Source: an uncultured Phascolarctobacterium sp.
Lineage (GTDB): Bacteria > Bacillota > Negativicutes > Acidaminococcales > Acidaminococcaceae
NCBI GenBank assembly: GCA_900544885.1
Contig: UQWU01000034.1
Coordinates: 1-18,674, forward strand
DNA: 18,674 nt
Direction of reading: 5' to 3'
Positions 1 to 8,237 of the stretch are shown in pieces; within the stretch, counting starts at the first letter, position 1, and every line of letters begins with the position of its first letter. The notes under the pieces are model-generated. The model had not been told where the DNA came from. It did no database searches and saw only the letters and a program-made list of their open reading frames with translations. The position numbers were made by a program, and so were the translations under genes.

Positions 1-85
1 GAGTTTCTTCTACACTATTTTTTACAATAGTTTTAAGTTCGTTATGGATAAATTGTTCGTTTAATTGTATAATGTTACCAGACAT
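1..85 (-). CDS. IS256-family transposase, N-terminal fragment cut by window edge
   Basis: Reading leftward from an ATG at 85-83 there is an open frame of 28 codons that continues past base 1. The peptide begins MSGNIIQLNEQF and ends VKNSVEET. A leading hydrophobic/LNE segment followed by ELK..V+NSVEET is the pattern I know from the N-terminus of IS256 (Mutator-type DDE) transposases, just before the LL..EAD segment. A ribosome binding site, AAGAAGG on the minus strand (94-100), lies 8 nt before the ATG, so this looks like a genuine start and not a random frame. The DDE catalytic core lies outside the window, so intactness cannot be judged. Only the family-like N-terminus is seen; assignment is from memory of the family, without a search. 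Confidence 0.68.
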   Translation of the reverse strand, partial: MSGNIIQLNEQFIHNELKTIVKNSVEET

Positions 86-150
86 AGATTCTACCTTCTT
101 TCGTATTTTGTGTGGTAACTTAATTGTAAGCAATGGTAGTCTCTATGTCT
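80..150 (-). repeat. Inverted repeat enclosing the transposase start codon
   Basis: Arm 80-95 and arm 135-150 are inverted copies matching at 14 of 16 bases (the two mismatches are adjacent), separated by 39 nt. The inner arm contains the transposase ATG and the last two G of its ribosome binding site. An RNA entering from outside the element could fold so that the start is paired, whereas a transcript starting inside the 39-nt loop would lack the outer arm. The outer arm probably lies at or near the end of the insertion sequence; the exact element end and target duplication cannot be set without the other end. Confidence 0.5.
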
Positions 151-237
151 AATTTTTTTGAAATTAATTTGCGCAACTTATTATACGTTATCGCTTTTCT
201 CTTAAAACAACTGTTTGTGAATTTCTTGTGCACCTGC

Positions 238-266
238 TTTAAAAACAATTCTTATAATGGTAGAAT
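238..266 (+). promoter_or_regulatory. Candidate promoter for the exoA-uvrBAC operon
   Basis: TTTAAA (238-243), a 17-nt spacer and TAGAAT (261-266) fit a sigma-A promoter with 4/6 and 5/6 matches. Two perfect TATAAT hexamers also occur at 253-258 and 277-282, but neither has a good -35 at normal distance. The true start could therefore be any of the three. No GAAC-N4-GTTC LexA box is visible between 86 and 330. Confidence 0.4.
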
Positions 267-329
267 ATAAGTGAAATATAATAGAGAAAAATTGTTATTT
301 TCTCGTAAAGATAAAGTGAGGTACAGATT

Positions 330-1082
330 ATGAAATTATTTTCTTGGAATGTTAATGGCTTGAGAGCCTGCATGAATAAAGGATTTGCTGACTTTTTGGC
401 AGAGTATGCACCGGACATTATCTGTTTACAGGAAACGAAGATGCAACGTGAACAGGCTGATTTTGTTTTCCCCGGTTATGAAGAATTTTGGAACAGTGCT
501 GAAAAGAAGGGGTATAGCGGTACAGCAATTTTTACTAAACAAAATCCCTTGAATGTTACTTATGGCTTAGGTATTGCAGAACATGATAAGGAAGGACGTG
601 TGATTACTGCGGAGTTTGCTGATTTTTATCTAGTAACCGTCTATACGCCTAATTCTCAACGCGGTTTGGCACGTCTTGATTACCGTATGCAGTGGGAAGT
701 CGTTTTCCGCGAATATTTAGAGCGTCTTGATGCACAAAAGCCTGTAATTGTCTGCGGTGATTTGAATGTGGCGGCTGAAGAAATAGACTTAAAAAATCCT
801 AAGACTAATCGTACTAATGCCGGCTTCAGTGATGAGGAGCGTGCTAAATTCCGCGAGTTGAAGGCAGCTGGTTTTGTGGATACTTTCCGTTATCTCCATC
901 CTGAAGAAGTAAAATATAGTTGGTGGAGTTATATGTTTAAAGCTCGTGAAAAGAATGCCGGTTGGCGTATCGACTATTTCCTGGTATCCGAGCGTATTAA
1001 GGATAAGGTGCAGACTGCCGCTATTCATAACGAGGTTTTCGGCAGCGACCATTGTCCGGTAAGTATAGAAGTAGAAGTTTAA
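330..1082 (+). CDS. exoA: Exodeoxyribonuclease III / AP endonuclease (ExoA)
   Basis: This 250-residue protein is a Mg-dependent AP endonuclease and 3'-phosphodiesterase of the ExoIII family, acting in base excision repair by cutting 5' of abasic sites. The family motifs appear in order: WNVNGLRA at 6-13 (N7), LQETK with the metal-binding E35, YSGTA, GDLN followed by AAEEIDL, YSWW, GWRIDYF and the terminal SDHCP with catalytic H241. Length is typical. The ATG follows GTGAGG (316-321) by 8 nt. It is the first gene of a run with uvrB, uvrA and uvrC; uvrB begins 14 nt after its stop, so co-transcription is likely. Putting the AP endonuclease ahead of the Uvr genes links base and nucleotide excision repair in one unit. 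Function is secure; the symbol (exoA versus xth) is a naming choice. Confidence 0.95.
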   Translation: MKLFSWNVNGLRACMNKGFADFLAEYAPDIICLQETKMQREQADFVFPGYEEFWNSAEKKGYSGTAIFTKQNPLNVTYGLGIAEHDKEGRVITAEFADFYLVTVYTPNSQRGLARLDYRMQWEVVFREYLERLDAQKPVIVCGDLNVAAEEIDLKNPKTNRTNAGFSDEERAKFRELKAAGFVDTFRYLHPEEVKYSWWSYMFKAREKNAGWRIDYFLVSERIKDKVQTAAIHNEVFGSDHCPVSIEVEV

Positions 1083-1096
1083 GCAGGTGATGAGGT

Positions 1097-3106
1097 ATGG
1101 AGTTTAAAATCAAGGCTCCCTTTGAGCCGGCAGGTGACCAGCCGCAGGCCATTGAAAAATTAGCCGCAGGTGTGGAGCAAGGACTGCATACGCAGGTTCT
1201 TTTAGGTGCTACCGGTACGGGTAAAACTTATACTATTGCCCAGGTAATAAATAAAGTACAGAAGCCGACACTAGTTATAGCTCATAACAAAACTTTGGCT
1301 GCACAATTGGCAAGCGAATTAAAAGCGTTTTTCCCCGATAATGCTGTAGAATATTTTGTTTCTTATTATGATTATTACCAGCCGGAAGCATATATTCCGC
1401 AGTCCGATACTTATATCGAAAAGGATGCTTCCATTAATGATGAAATAGATAAACTGCGTCACTCGGCGACTAGTGCTTTATTTGAACGCAAGGATGTAAT
1501 TATTGTGGCCAGCGTTTCCTGTATCTATGGCTTAGGTGCACCGCAGGATTATTATGATATGGTGTTATCTCTGCGCTTAGGGCAGATTATAGACCGCCAG
1601 CAGATTTTGCACAAATTAGTTGAAATTCAATACGACCGTAACGATATCGATTTTAAACGTGGTACTTTCCGCGTCCGTGGCGATGTCATTGAGGTTATTC
1701 CTGCCGCTTATGGCGAAAAGGCTGTGCGTATTGAAATGTTTGATAACGAAGTAGATAGTATTCTTGAATTTGACGTTTTAACAGGGGAGATTTTAGCTAG
1801 ACGTAATCATGTGGCAATTTTTCCTGCTTCCCACTATGTAACTAGTCGTGAGAATCTTTTGCGAGCCATGGATGATATTCGTGAAGAATTAAAAGAGCGC
1901 TTAGATTATCTGAATCATAATTTTAAAATGCTAGAGGCACAGCGTCTGGAACAGCGGACTAATTATGATTTGGAAATGATGAACGAAATGGGATATTGCT
2001 CCGGTATCGAAAACTATTCCCGTCATTTGGCAGGACGTAAGGCAGGGGAACCGCCCTTTACCTTGGTCAATTATTTTCCTAAGGATTTTCTCTTAGTCGT
2101 GGATGAGTCCCATGTTACTTTACCGCAGATTCGTGCCATGTATGCAGGCGATCGCTCCCGTAAGCAGATGTTAGTAGACCATGGTTTTCGTCTGCCCTCT
2201 GCTTATGACAACCGTCCTTTGACTTTTGACGAATTTCAAGAGCAGATTAATCAGGCAATTTATGTTTCGGCGACACCTGCTGCTTATGAAATGGAACAGG
2301 CGGAGCAAGTAGTAGAGCAGATTATCCGACCCACAGGCTTATTAGATCCTCAGATTGAGATTCGTCCCATTGCCGGACAGATAGATGATTTATTAGGGGA
2401 AATCAATAAAACTGCAGCCGCCGGCGAGCGTGTTCTTGTAACAACGCTGACCAAACGCATGGCCGAGGACTTGACGGAATACTTAAAACAAGCAGGTGTA
2501 AAAGTACGTTATCTCCATTCGGAAATCGCTACTATTGAGCGTGCCGAAATTATTGACGGACTGCGTGCAGGTAAATTTGACGTTTTAGTAGGTATTAACT
2601 TGCTGCGTGAGGGTCTTGATTTGCCGGAGGTAAGCTTGATTGCAATTTTAGATGCGGATAAAGAAGGCTTTTTGCGCAGTGATACGGCGATGATTCAGAC
2701 TATTGGCCGCGCAGCACGTAATGAGCATGGACGTGTTATTATGTATGCTGACCGTATTACTGATAGTATGCACCGTGCGATTGATGAAACTAACCGTCGT
2801 CGCGAGAAACAGCAGGCGTATAATGAGGAACATCATATTACACCGAAGACTGTTTATAAGGAGCAACGTCATCTGATTAAGCTGACCCGTGTTGCGGATG
2901 ATGAAGCTGCTGCCGAGTATGGCAGTAAGCCACTGAAAAAGCAGTCTAAGAAAGAGCTGGAATCTTTGTCCCGTGATTTGGAACGTAGAATGCAAGAGGC
3001 GGCGAAGGCTCTTGATTTTGAAGCTGCTGCCGAATTACGTGACCAATTAATTTTGGTTAAAGGTCAGTTGGGGCAGAAGCTAGTGCCGAAAAAGAAGAAG
3101 AAATAA
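1097..3106 (+). CDS. uvrB: UvrABC system protein B (excinuclease helicase subunit)
   Basis: UvrB is the central damage-verification subunit of nucleotide excision repair: loaded by UvrA, it opens the duplex and recruits UvrC. Seen in the 669-residue sequence are Walker A GATGTGKT at 37-44, the beta-hairpin region rich in Tyr (YYDYYQPEAYIP, about 91-103) that clamps one strand, the helicase motif DESH at 336-339, a C-terminal helicase half with TLTKRMAE, INLLREGLD and IQTIGRAARN, and a final UVR helical hairpin (FEAAAELRDQL) that contacts UvrC. The tail is Lys-rich. AGGTGAT (1085-1091) precedes the ATG by 5 nt. It lies 14 nt after exoA and 18 nt before uvrA. Length and all motifs are normal, with nothing missing. 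Confidence 0.98.
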   Translation: MEFKIKAPFEPAGDQPQAIEKLAAGVEQGLHTQVLLGATGTGKTYTIAQVINKVQKPTLVIAHNKTLAAQLASELKAFFPDNAVEYFVSYYDYYQPEAYIPQSDTYIEKDASINDEIDKLRHSATSALFERKDVIIVASVSCIYGLGAPQDYYDMVLSLRLGQIIDRQQILHKLVEIQYDRNDIDFKRGTFRVRGDVIEVIPAAYGEKAVRIEMFDNEVDSILEFDVLTGEILARRNHVAIFPASHYVTSRENLLRAMDDIREELKERLDYLNHNFKMLEAQRLEQRTNYDLEMMNEMGYCSGIENYSRHLAGRKAGEPPFTLVNYFPKDFLLVVDESHVTLPQIRAMYAGDRSRKQMLVDHGFRLPSAYDNRPLTFDEFQEQINQAIYVSATPAAYEMEQAEQVVEQIIRPTGLLDPQIEIRPIAGQIDDLLGEINKTAAAGERVLVTTLTKRMAEDLTEYLKQAGVKVRYLHSEIATIERAEIIDGLRAGKFDVLVGINLLREGLDLPEVSLIAILDADKEGFLRSDTAMIQTIGRAARNEHGRVIMYADRITDSMHRAIDETNRRREKQQAYNEEHHITPKTVYKEQRHLIKLTRVADDEAAAEYGSKPLKKQSKKELESLSRDLERRMQEAAKALDFEAAAELRDQLILVKGQLGQKLVPKKKKK

Positions 3107-3124
3107 CTCAAGGAGTTTTGCTAT

Positions 3125-5974
3125 ATGCAGGAAAAAATAATTGTCAAAGGAGCACGTCAGCATAATCTGAAAAATATTACTGTGGAAATTCCGCGGAATA
3201 AAATGGTGGTCATTACTGGTTTAAGTGGTAGTGGTAAATCTAGTCTGGCGTTTGATACTATTTATGCTGAGGGACAAAGACGTTATGTAGAAAGTCTTTC
3301 GGCCTACGCCCGTCAGTTTCTGGGACAAATGGATAAGCCTGATGTTGATTATATTGAAGGCTTGAGTCCGGCTATCTCTATAGATCAGAAAACTACTAGC
3401 CGTAATCCTCGTTCTACTGTAGGTACAGTTACAGAAATTTATGATTATCTGCGTCTGTTGTTTGCCCGTGCAGGTGAACCCCATTGTCCTCAGTGTGGGA
3501 AGCTGATTGAGCAGCAGAGTGTACAGCAGATTGTAGATAAAGTTTTGTCCTTGCCGGGTGGTACACGTTTTATGGTTATGGCACCTTTAGTACGTGGACG
3601 TAAGGGCGAGCACCAAAAGGTGTTGGATGAAATGCGTCGAGCTGGCTATGTACGTATGTATATTGATGATGAAGTACGCACATTAGACGAAGAAATCATT
3701 TTAGATAAAAAGAAGAAGCATAGTCTATCAGTTGTTATTGACCGTTTGGCAGTGCGGGAAAATATTCAGCAGCGTTTGACGGACAGTGTGGAAACAGCTT
3801 TAAAATTAGCGGATGGCTTTGTTGAAATTGCCTTAATGCAGGAAAAAACAGAAATCATGCTCTTTAGTGAGCATTTTGCCTGCAATGATTGCGGGATCAG
3901 CTTACCGGAAATCGAGCCACGTTTATTTTCCTTTAATAATCCTTTTGGTGCTTGTCCTGAATGTACAGGCTTAGGTATGAATATGGAATTTGATAAGGCC
4001 TTAATTATTCCCGATGGGGATAAATCCTTTGCTGATCGTTGTTTGGCCTCCTTTAGTAATAATCTTAATTCTTATTTCATGAAGCAGCTGGGTGCTGTTC
4101 TGGCAGCCTATGGCTATACGTATGATAATACTTGGAACGATTTAACTCCCGAGGTGCAGGATTTATTGTGGTCTGGTGCAGGGGAGCGTAAATTTGCTTT
4201 CTGGTATGAAAATCTGCAGGGCGAGGTCAAAATGCACGATACTACTTTTGATGGTATTTTGAGCATTATGAAACGTAAATATAAAGAAGCCTTTAGCGAC
4301 AGTATGCGTCAGGATATGGAAGAGTTTATGACGACAAATCCTTGTCCTGTATGTCATGGCAGTCGTTTGAAAAATGAAGCTTTATCTATTTTAATCGGGG
4401 GCAAGAATATTTGTCAGGTAACGGCAATGACAGTACGCGAAAGTCTACAGTTTTTTGCCGATTTAAAGCTGACACCGCGCCAACAGCTGATTGCTAAGCA
4501 GGTGCTAAAGGAAATTAGTGCCCGACTGCAATTTTTAAATGATGTAGGTCTTGATTATTTAACTTTGGATCGTAGTGCAGGTACTCTTTCCGGCGGCGAA
4601 GCCCAGCGTATTCGCTTGGCAACACAGATCGGCAGTGGCTTGACCGGAGTTTTATATATTTTAGATGAACCGTCCATCGGTCTACATCAGCGTGATAATG
4701 GTAAATTGCTGACGACATTGAAGCATTTGCGTGATTTAGGTAATACCTTAATCGTAGTAGAGCATGATGAAGAAACAATGTATGCTGCTGATGAAATTAT
4801 TGATATTGGTCCTGGTGCAGGTGAGCATGGCGGTGAGGTTGTGGCTCAAGGCACGGCAGAGAAGATTAAGCAGGTAGAGCAGTCTGTAACAGGTGCTTAT
4901 CTCAGTGGCCGCAAATTTATTGCTGTGCCTAAAAAGCGTCGCCAGTGTGATGGTCGTTATCTGACTATTAAGGGAGCACGGGCAAATAATTTGAAGAATA
5001 TCGACGTCAGCATTCCTCTCGGTGTACTTACAGTAGTAACCGGTGTGAGTGGTAGTGGTAAGTCTACTTTAATAAATGATATTCTCTATAATGCTTTGGC
5101 AGTAAAACTGCATGGTGCCCGTTTGCGTCCCGCAGAGCATGATAGTATTGAAGGCTTGGAGAATGTGGATAAGGTTATTAATATAGATCAATCACCTATC
5201 GGCAGAACGCCACGCTCCAACCCTGCAACTTATACGGGTGTATTTGATTTCATCCGCGAATTATTCAGCCAAACTAATGAAGCGAAGATGCGTGGCTACA
5301 AGGCAGGACGTTTTAGTTTTAATGTGAAGGGCGGACGCTGTGAGGCTTGCAAGGGCGACGGTATGAATAAAATCGAAATGAATTTCCTGCCTGATGTTTA
5401 TGTTCCTTGTGAGGTTTGTCATGGTGCTCGTTATAACCGCGATACCTTAGAGGTACATTATAAAGGTAAAACTATTGCCGATGTTTTGGATATGACTGTC
5501 AGCGAGGCCTGTGAATTCTTTAAAAATCTGCCACGTATTCACCGTAAGTTAGAGGTTTTAGAGGATGTTGGCTTGGGTTATATTCATTTAGGACAGGCGG
5601 CAACGACGCTTTCAGGTGGTGAAGCTCAACGTATTAAGTTGGCGGCCGAGCTTTCTCGTCGCAGTACAGGACGTACAGTTTATATTTTGGACGAGCCTAC
5701 TACAGGTTTACATATTGCCGATGTCCATAAATTATTGGAGGTTTTACAGCGTTTGGTAGAAGCCGGTGACAGTGTTATCGTCATCGAGCATAATTTAGAT
5801 GTTATTAAGACTGCAGATTATATTATCGATTTAGGACCGGAGGGCGGCGATAAGGGCGGTACATTATTAGCAAGCGGTACGCCTGAAGCAGTGGCGAAGG
5901 TGAAAAAATCATATACAGGACAATATATTCAAGAAGAATTAGCAAAAGCGAAAAAGAACGGGTGGTATAAATGA
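3125..5974 (+). CDS. uvrA: UvrABC system protein A (damage-sensing ABC ATPase)
   Basis: UvrA is the dimeric ATPase that finds helix-distorting lesions and delivers UvrB. The 949-residue protein has two ABC modules: Walker A GLSGSGKSS at 32-40 and GVSGSGKST at 640-648, with signatures LSGGEAQRIRLA and LSGGEAQRIKLA and Walker B stretches ILDEPSIGLH and ILDEPTTGLH. Zinc-binding CxxC pairs are visible: CNDC and CPEC around residues 255-280, and CEAC with CEVC in the second module; an additional CPQC (about 120) and CPVC are seen. AAGGAG (3110-3115) lies 9 nt ahead of the ATG. The stop codon TGA overlaps the uvrC ATG (ATGA), indicating translational coupling. Length is typical and no defect is apparent. 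Confidence 0.98.
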   Translation: MQEKIIVKGARQHNLKNITVEIPRNKMVVITGLSGSGKSSLAFDTIYAEGQRRYVESLSAYARQFLGQMDKPDVDYIEGLSPAISIDQKTTSRNPRSTVGTVTEIYDYLRLLFARAGEPHCPQCGKLIEQQSVQQIVDKVLSLPGGTRFMVMAPLVRGRKGEHQKVLDEMRRAGYVRMYIDDEVRTLDEEIILDKKKKHSLSVVIDRLAVRENIQQRLTDSVETALKLADGFVEIALMQEKTEIMLFSEHFACNDCGISLPEIEPRLFSFNNPFGACPECTGLGMNMEFDKALIIPDGDKSFADRCLASFSNNLNSYFMKQLGAVLAAYGYTYDNTWNDLTPEVQDLLWSGAGERKFAFWYENLQGEVKMHDTTFDGILSIMKRKYKEAFSDSMRQDMEEFMTTNPCPVCHGSRLKNEALSILIGGKNICQVTAMTVRESLQFFADLKLTPRQQLIAKQVLKEISARLQFLNDVGLDYLTLDRSAGTLSGGEAQRIRLATQIGSGLTGVLYILDEPSIGLHQRDNGKLLTTLKHLRDLGNTLIVVEHDEETMYAADEIIDIGPGAGEHGGEVVAQGTAEKIKQVEQSVTGAYLSGRKFIAVPKKRRQCDGRYLTIKGARANNLKNIDVSIPLGVLTVVTGVSGSGKSTLINDILYNALAVKLHGARLRPAEHDSIEGLENVDKVINIDQSPIGRTPRSNPATYTGVFDFIRELFSQTNEAKMRGYKAGRFSFNVKGGRCEACKGDGMNKIEMNFLPDVYVPCEVCHGARYNRDTLEVHYKGKTIADVLDMTVSEACEFFKNLPRIHRKLEVLEDVGLGYIHLGQAATTLSGGEAQRIKLAAELSRRSTGRTVYILDEPTTGLHIADVHKLLEVLQRLVEAGDSVIVIEHNLDVIKTADYIIDLGPEGGDKGGTLLASGTPEAVAKVKKSYTGQYIQEELAKAKKNGWYK

Positions 5975-7818
5975 CGGAGCTGGCAGCAGGTTTTAGTGAA
6001 AATATCCGTAAAGCCTTAGCTGTATTGCCGGAAAAACCAGGTGTTTATCTGATGCATGATGCAGAAGGCAAGGTTATTTATGTAGGCAAGGCGGTGGTGC
6101 TGAAAAACCGCGTCCGCAGTTATTTTCGTAATTTAGCTAGTCACACACCGAAGGTCAAGGCTATGGTGGCGAAAATTGCTGAGATTGAAACTATTGTTAC
6201 TTCTAGTGAAGTGGAAGCTTTGATTTTAGAGTGTAACCTGATTAAGAAATATCGTCCGCGTTATAATATCAGTCTTAAAGATGATAAAACGTATCCTTAT
6301 TTAAAAGTTACGGTGCAGGAGGATTTTCCCCGACTTTTAGTAACTCGCCGGCAGAGCCGTGACGGAGCGAAGTATTATGGACCCTATGCTGATGCCGGTG
6401 CCATGCATGCCACAGTAAAATTACTGCGTTCTATGTTTCCTTTGCGTACGTGCAGAAAGATGAATCCGGATCGTCCTTGCTTAAATTATCACATCAAGCG
6501 CTGCTTAGCACCGTGTGCAGGTCGTATCGGCCGTAGTGAATATCAGCAGATGATTAAAAGTGTCTGCATGGTTTTAGACGGCAGGACGACGGAGCTGGAG
6601 CGTGATTTAAAGCGGGCCATGCAGGAGGCGGCCGAAAATTATGCTTTTGAAGAGGCTGCCCGTCTGCGAGATCAATTGCAGGCCGTGGAGCGTTTGAATG
6701 AAACGCAAAAGGCTGTGACGAATAACGGCGGTGATATGGATATCATCGGGTTTGGCAAGGATATGACAGGATTATGCTTGCAGATTTTCTTTGTCCGCAA
6801 GGGTAAGCTGATGGGCCGTGATAATTTCTTTTTGGAGGATGCTGACGATACCTCTGATGAAGTTATTACTGCCTTTATCAAGCAATATTATAATGAGGCA
6901 ACCTTTGTACCACACGAAATCGTGGTGCCATATTTGCCGGAAGCAGCCGAGCAGCAGCTGATTGAAAACTGGCTGGCAGAAAAGGCACAGAGAAAGGTAG
7001 TTTTATTACTGCCGCAGCGTGGTGTGAAAAAGCAGTTATTGGAGCTGGCGAATACTAATGCTGTTAAATTATTAGAGGAACGCTTACGTAAGGGCAACTT
7101 ATCCCTGACAAGTGATGTACAGGCAGCAGAAGAATTACAACATATTTTGGGTGTGGAGCATTCTTTGGTGCGCATGGATTGCTTCGATATCAGTCATACG
7201 CAAGGTACGGAAACAGTTGCTTCCATGGTTGTTTTCCGCAATGGCAGTCCGAGTAAAAAGGATTATCGTAAATATAAAATTGTATCGGCAGAGGGTAAGC
7301 CTGATGATTTCAAATCCATGAAAGAGGTTGTTTACCGCCGTTACAAGGATTATGAAGATTTACCCAGCCTAGTAATCATCGATGGTGGTAAAGGACAGCT
7401 GAGCTCGGCTTTAGAGGTCATTCGCGGTTTAGGTTTGGCAGAGCTGCCTGTGGTCAGCTTAGCAGAAAGGGAAGAGGAAATCTTTATTCCTCATCAAAGT
7501 AAAAGTATTGTCTTGGACAGGGATAGTGCGGCTTTAAAGCTTATCCAACGTATCCGTGATGAAGCCCATCGCTTTGCAATTACCTATCACCGTAAGCTAC
7601 GCAGCAAGCGTAATCTGGTGTCGGTATTAGATCATGTAGAGGGAATCGGGCCGAAACGGCGGCAGGAGCTGTGGAAGGCTTTTAAGACACTGGACGCGAT
7701 GAAGGCGGCTACTGTGGAAGAGTTGGCTGATGTCGAAGGTATGAATTATGCAGCGGCGCAGACTTTGTATGATTTTTTCCGCTTAGATTTAGTGGGTAAA
7801 AAAGATGCGATGAAGTAA
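5971..7818 (+). CDS. uvrC: UvrABC system protein C (dual-incision nuclease)
   Basis: UvrC makes the 3' and 5' cuts around a lesion held by UvrB. In the 615-residue sequence the N-terminal GIY-YIG nuclease is marked by GVY at 24-26 and YVGKA at 37-41. Four cysteines at 161, 170, 178 and 182 match the cluster ligands described for UvrC [4Fe-4S] proteins. A UVR motif (YAFEEAARLRDQL, about 215-230) pairs with UvrB. The C-terminal RNase H-like nuclease contains FDISH with D406, and a helix-hairpin-helix segment follows (VEGIGPKRRQELWKAF). The start overlaps the uvrA stop by 4 nt, with GGGTGG just upstream. No clear terminator follows, so read-through into the rubredoxin gene is possible. Confidence 0.98.
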   Translation: MTELAAGFSENIRKALAVLPEKPGVYLMHDAEGKVIYVGKAVVLKNRVRSYFRNLASHTPKVKAMVAKIAEIETIVTSSEVEALILECNLIKKYRPRYNISLKDDKTYPYLKVTVQEDFPRLLVTRRQSRDGAKYYGPYADAGAMHATVKLLRSMFPLRTCRKMNPDRPCLNYHIKRCLAPCAGRIGRSEYQQMIKSVCMVLDGRTTELERDLKRAMQEAAENYAFEEAARLRDQLQAVERLNETQKAVTNNGGDMDIIGFGKDMTGLCLQIFFVRKGKLMGRDNFFLEDADDTSDEVITAFIKQYYNEATFVPHEIVVPYLPEAAEQQLIENWLAEKAQRKVVLLLPQRGVKKQLLELANTNAVKLLEERLRKGNLSLTSDVQAAEELQHILGVEHSLVRMDCFDISHTQGTETVASMVVFRNGSPSKKDYRKYKIVSAEGKPDDFKSMKEVVYRRYKDYEDLPSLVIIDGGKGQLSSALEVIRGLGLAELPVVSLAEREEEIFIPHQSKSIVLDRDSAALKLIQRIRDEAHRFAITYHRKLRSKRNLVSVLDHVEGIGPKRRQELWKAFKTLDAMKAATVEELADVEGMNYAAAQTLYDFFRLDLVGKKDAMK

Positions 7819-7866
7819 TAATTTCTTAAAAGTTCACAGCAAATTTAAAGATTTTCTAGGATTTTA

Positions 7867-7875
7867 TGTTATAAT
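7867..7875 (+). promoter_or_regulatory. Extended -10 promoter for the rubredoxin gene
   Basis: TGTTATAAT (7867-7875) is a perfect extended -10 element (TG-n-TATAAT). No good -35 is seen at 16-18 nt, which is normal for extended -10 promoters. It sits about 40 nt ahead of the rubredoxin start and is followed by an AGGAGG ribosome binding site at 7901-7906. Confidence 0.6.
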
Positions 7876-7913
7876 AAGCTTATCAATAATTATTATTCAT
7901 AGGAGGAGATAAT

Positions 7914-8072
7914 ATGTCTAAATGGGTATGTAATATCTGTGGTTATGTTTATGACCCCGAAGTTGGCGATCCGGATAACGGCGTAGAAGCTGGTACTGCT
8001 TGGGAAGATGTTCCGGCGGATTGGGTTTGCCCCCTGTGCGGTGTAGGCAAAGACGACTTCAGCGAAGAATAA
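7914..8072 (+). CDS. rd: Rubredoxin
   Basis: A 52-residue cytoplasmic one-iron electron carrier. Two CxxCG knuckles, CNICGY at 6-11 and CPLCG at 39-43, supply the four Cys ligands of the Fe(SCys)4 site. The stretch YDPEVGDPDNGV, the aromatic core (W4, Y11, Y13, W30, W37) and the acidic tail are classic, and the length is normal. Rubredoxins in anaerobes pass electrons to peroxide- or superoxide-reducing enzymes and flavodiiron proteins; no such partner is adjacent here, so its partner is unknown. AGGAGG (7901-7906) lies 7 nt before the ATG. The gene has its own promoter and terminator and looks monocistronic, though read-through from uvrC is possible. It is easily missed because of its size. 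The symbol is generic. Confidence 0.96.
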   Translation: MSKWVCNICGYVYDPEVGDPDNGVEAGTAWEDVPADWVCPLCGVGKDDFSEE

Positions 8073-8122
8073 GACGCGGTTTTAGCGTAAAACAATTACA
8101 TAGAAACATATTTGCAAGGATG

Positions 8123-8157
8123 AAGAGAATCGGTGTTACGGCCGGTTCTCTTTTTTT
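8123..8157 (+). terminator. Intrinsic terminator after rubredoxin
   Basis: GAGAATCGG (8125-8133) pairs with CCGGTTCTC (8142-8150), one G-U included, around an 8-nt loop. The stem can be extended by two A-U pairs and is followed by seven T (8151-8157). The T run merges with the first PhoP-like half-site described below. Confidence 0.85.
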
Positions 8158-8196
8158 ACCTAGATTTAACAGCATGAAAGAGGATTTTAGTATAAT
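8155..8196 (+). promoter_or_regulatory. Promoter of the two-component operon with PhoP-box-like repeat
   Basis: A perfect TATAAT lies at 8191-8196. TTAACA (8166-8171) would be a 5/6 -35 but at a long 19-nt spacing, which suggests an activator-dependent promoter. TTTACC (8155-8160) starts exactly 11 bp upstream of TTAACA. Two TTnAC-type hexamers separated by 5 nt match the arrangement of PhoP boxes in Bacillus, as remembered. A second pair, TTTACA and TTTGCA, lies downstream (8221-8237). Activity and binding are inferred. Confidence 0.4.
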
Positions 8197-8220
8197 ATAT
8201 CTAAATAATACGTATGGTAT

Positions 8221-8237
8221 TTTACATGGTGTTTGCA
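8221..8237 (+). repeat. Downstream 11-bp-spaced direct repeat in the regulator leader
   Basis: TTTACATG (8221) and TTTGCATG (8232) are direct repeats matching at 7 of 8 bases with an 11-bp period, one helical turn. OmpR/PhoB-family regulators bind such spacing. They lie within the transcribed leader, between the TATAAT and the regulator start, so binding here would more likely repress than activate. Confidence 0.35.

Noticed and set aside
284..304. GAGAAAA / TTTTCTC hairpin ahead of exoA
   Set aside because: A weak 7-bp AT-rich stem without a T run after it; could be leader structure, but nothing supports a riboswitch or terminator.
86..330. Search for an SOS (LexA) box ahead of exoA-uvrBAC
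   Set aside because: No GAAC-N4-GTTC or close variant was seen; the AAACA-AC-TGTTT dyad at 205-216 does not fit a LexA site.
4515..4778. Long minus-strand frames inside uvrA, uvrC, uvrB and the UPF0210 gene
   Set aside because: They lie opposite strongly conserved genes and lack ribosome binding sites; they are by-products of codon use.
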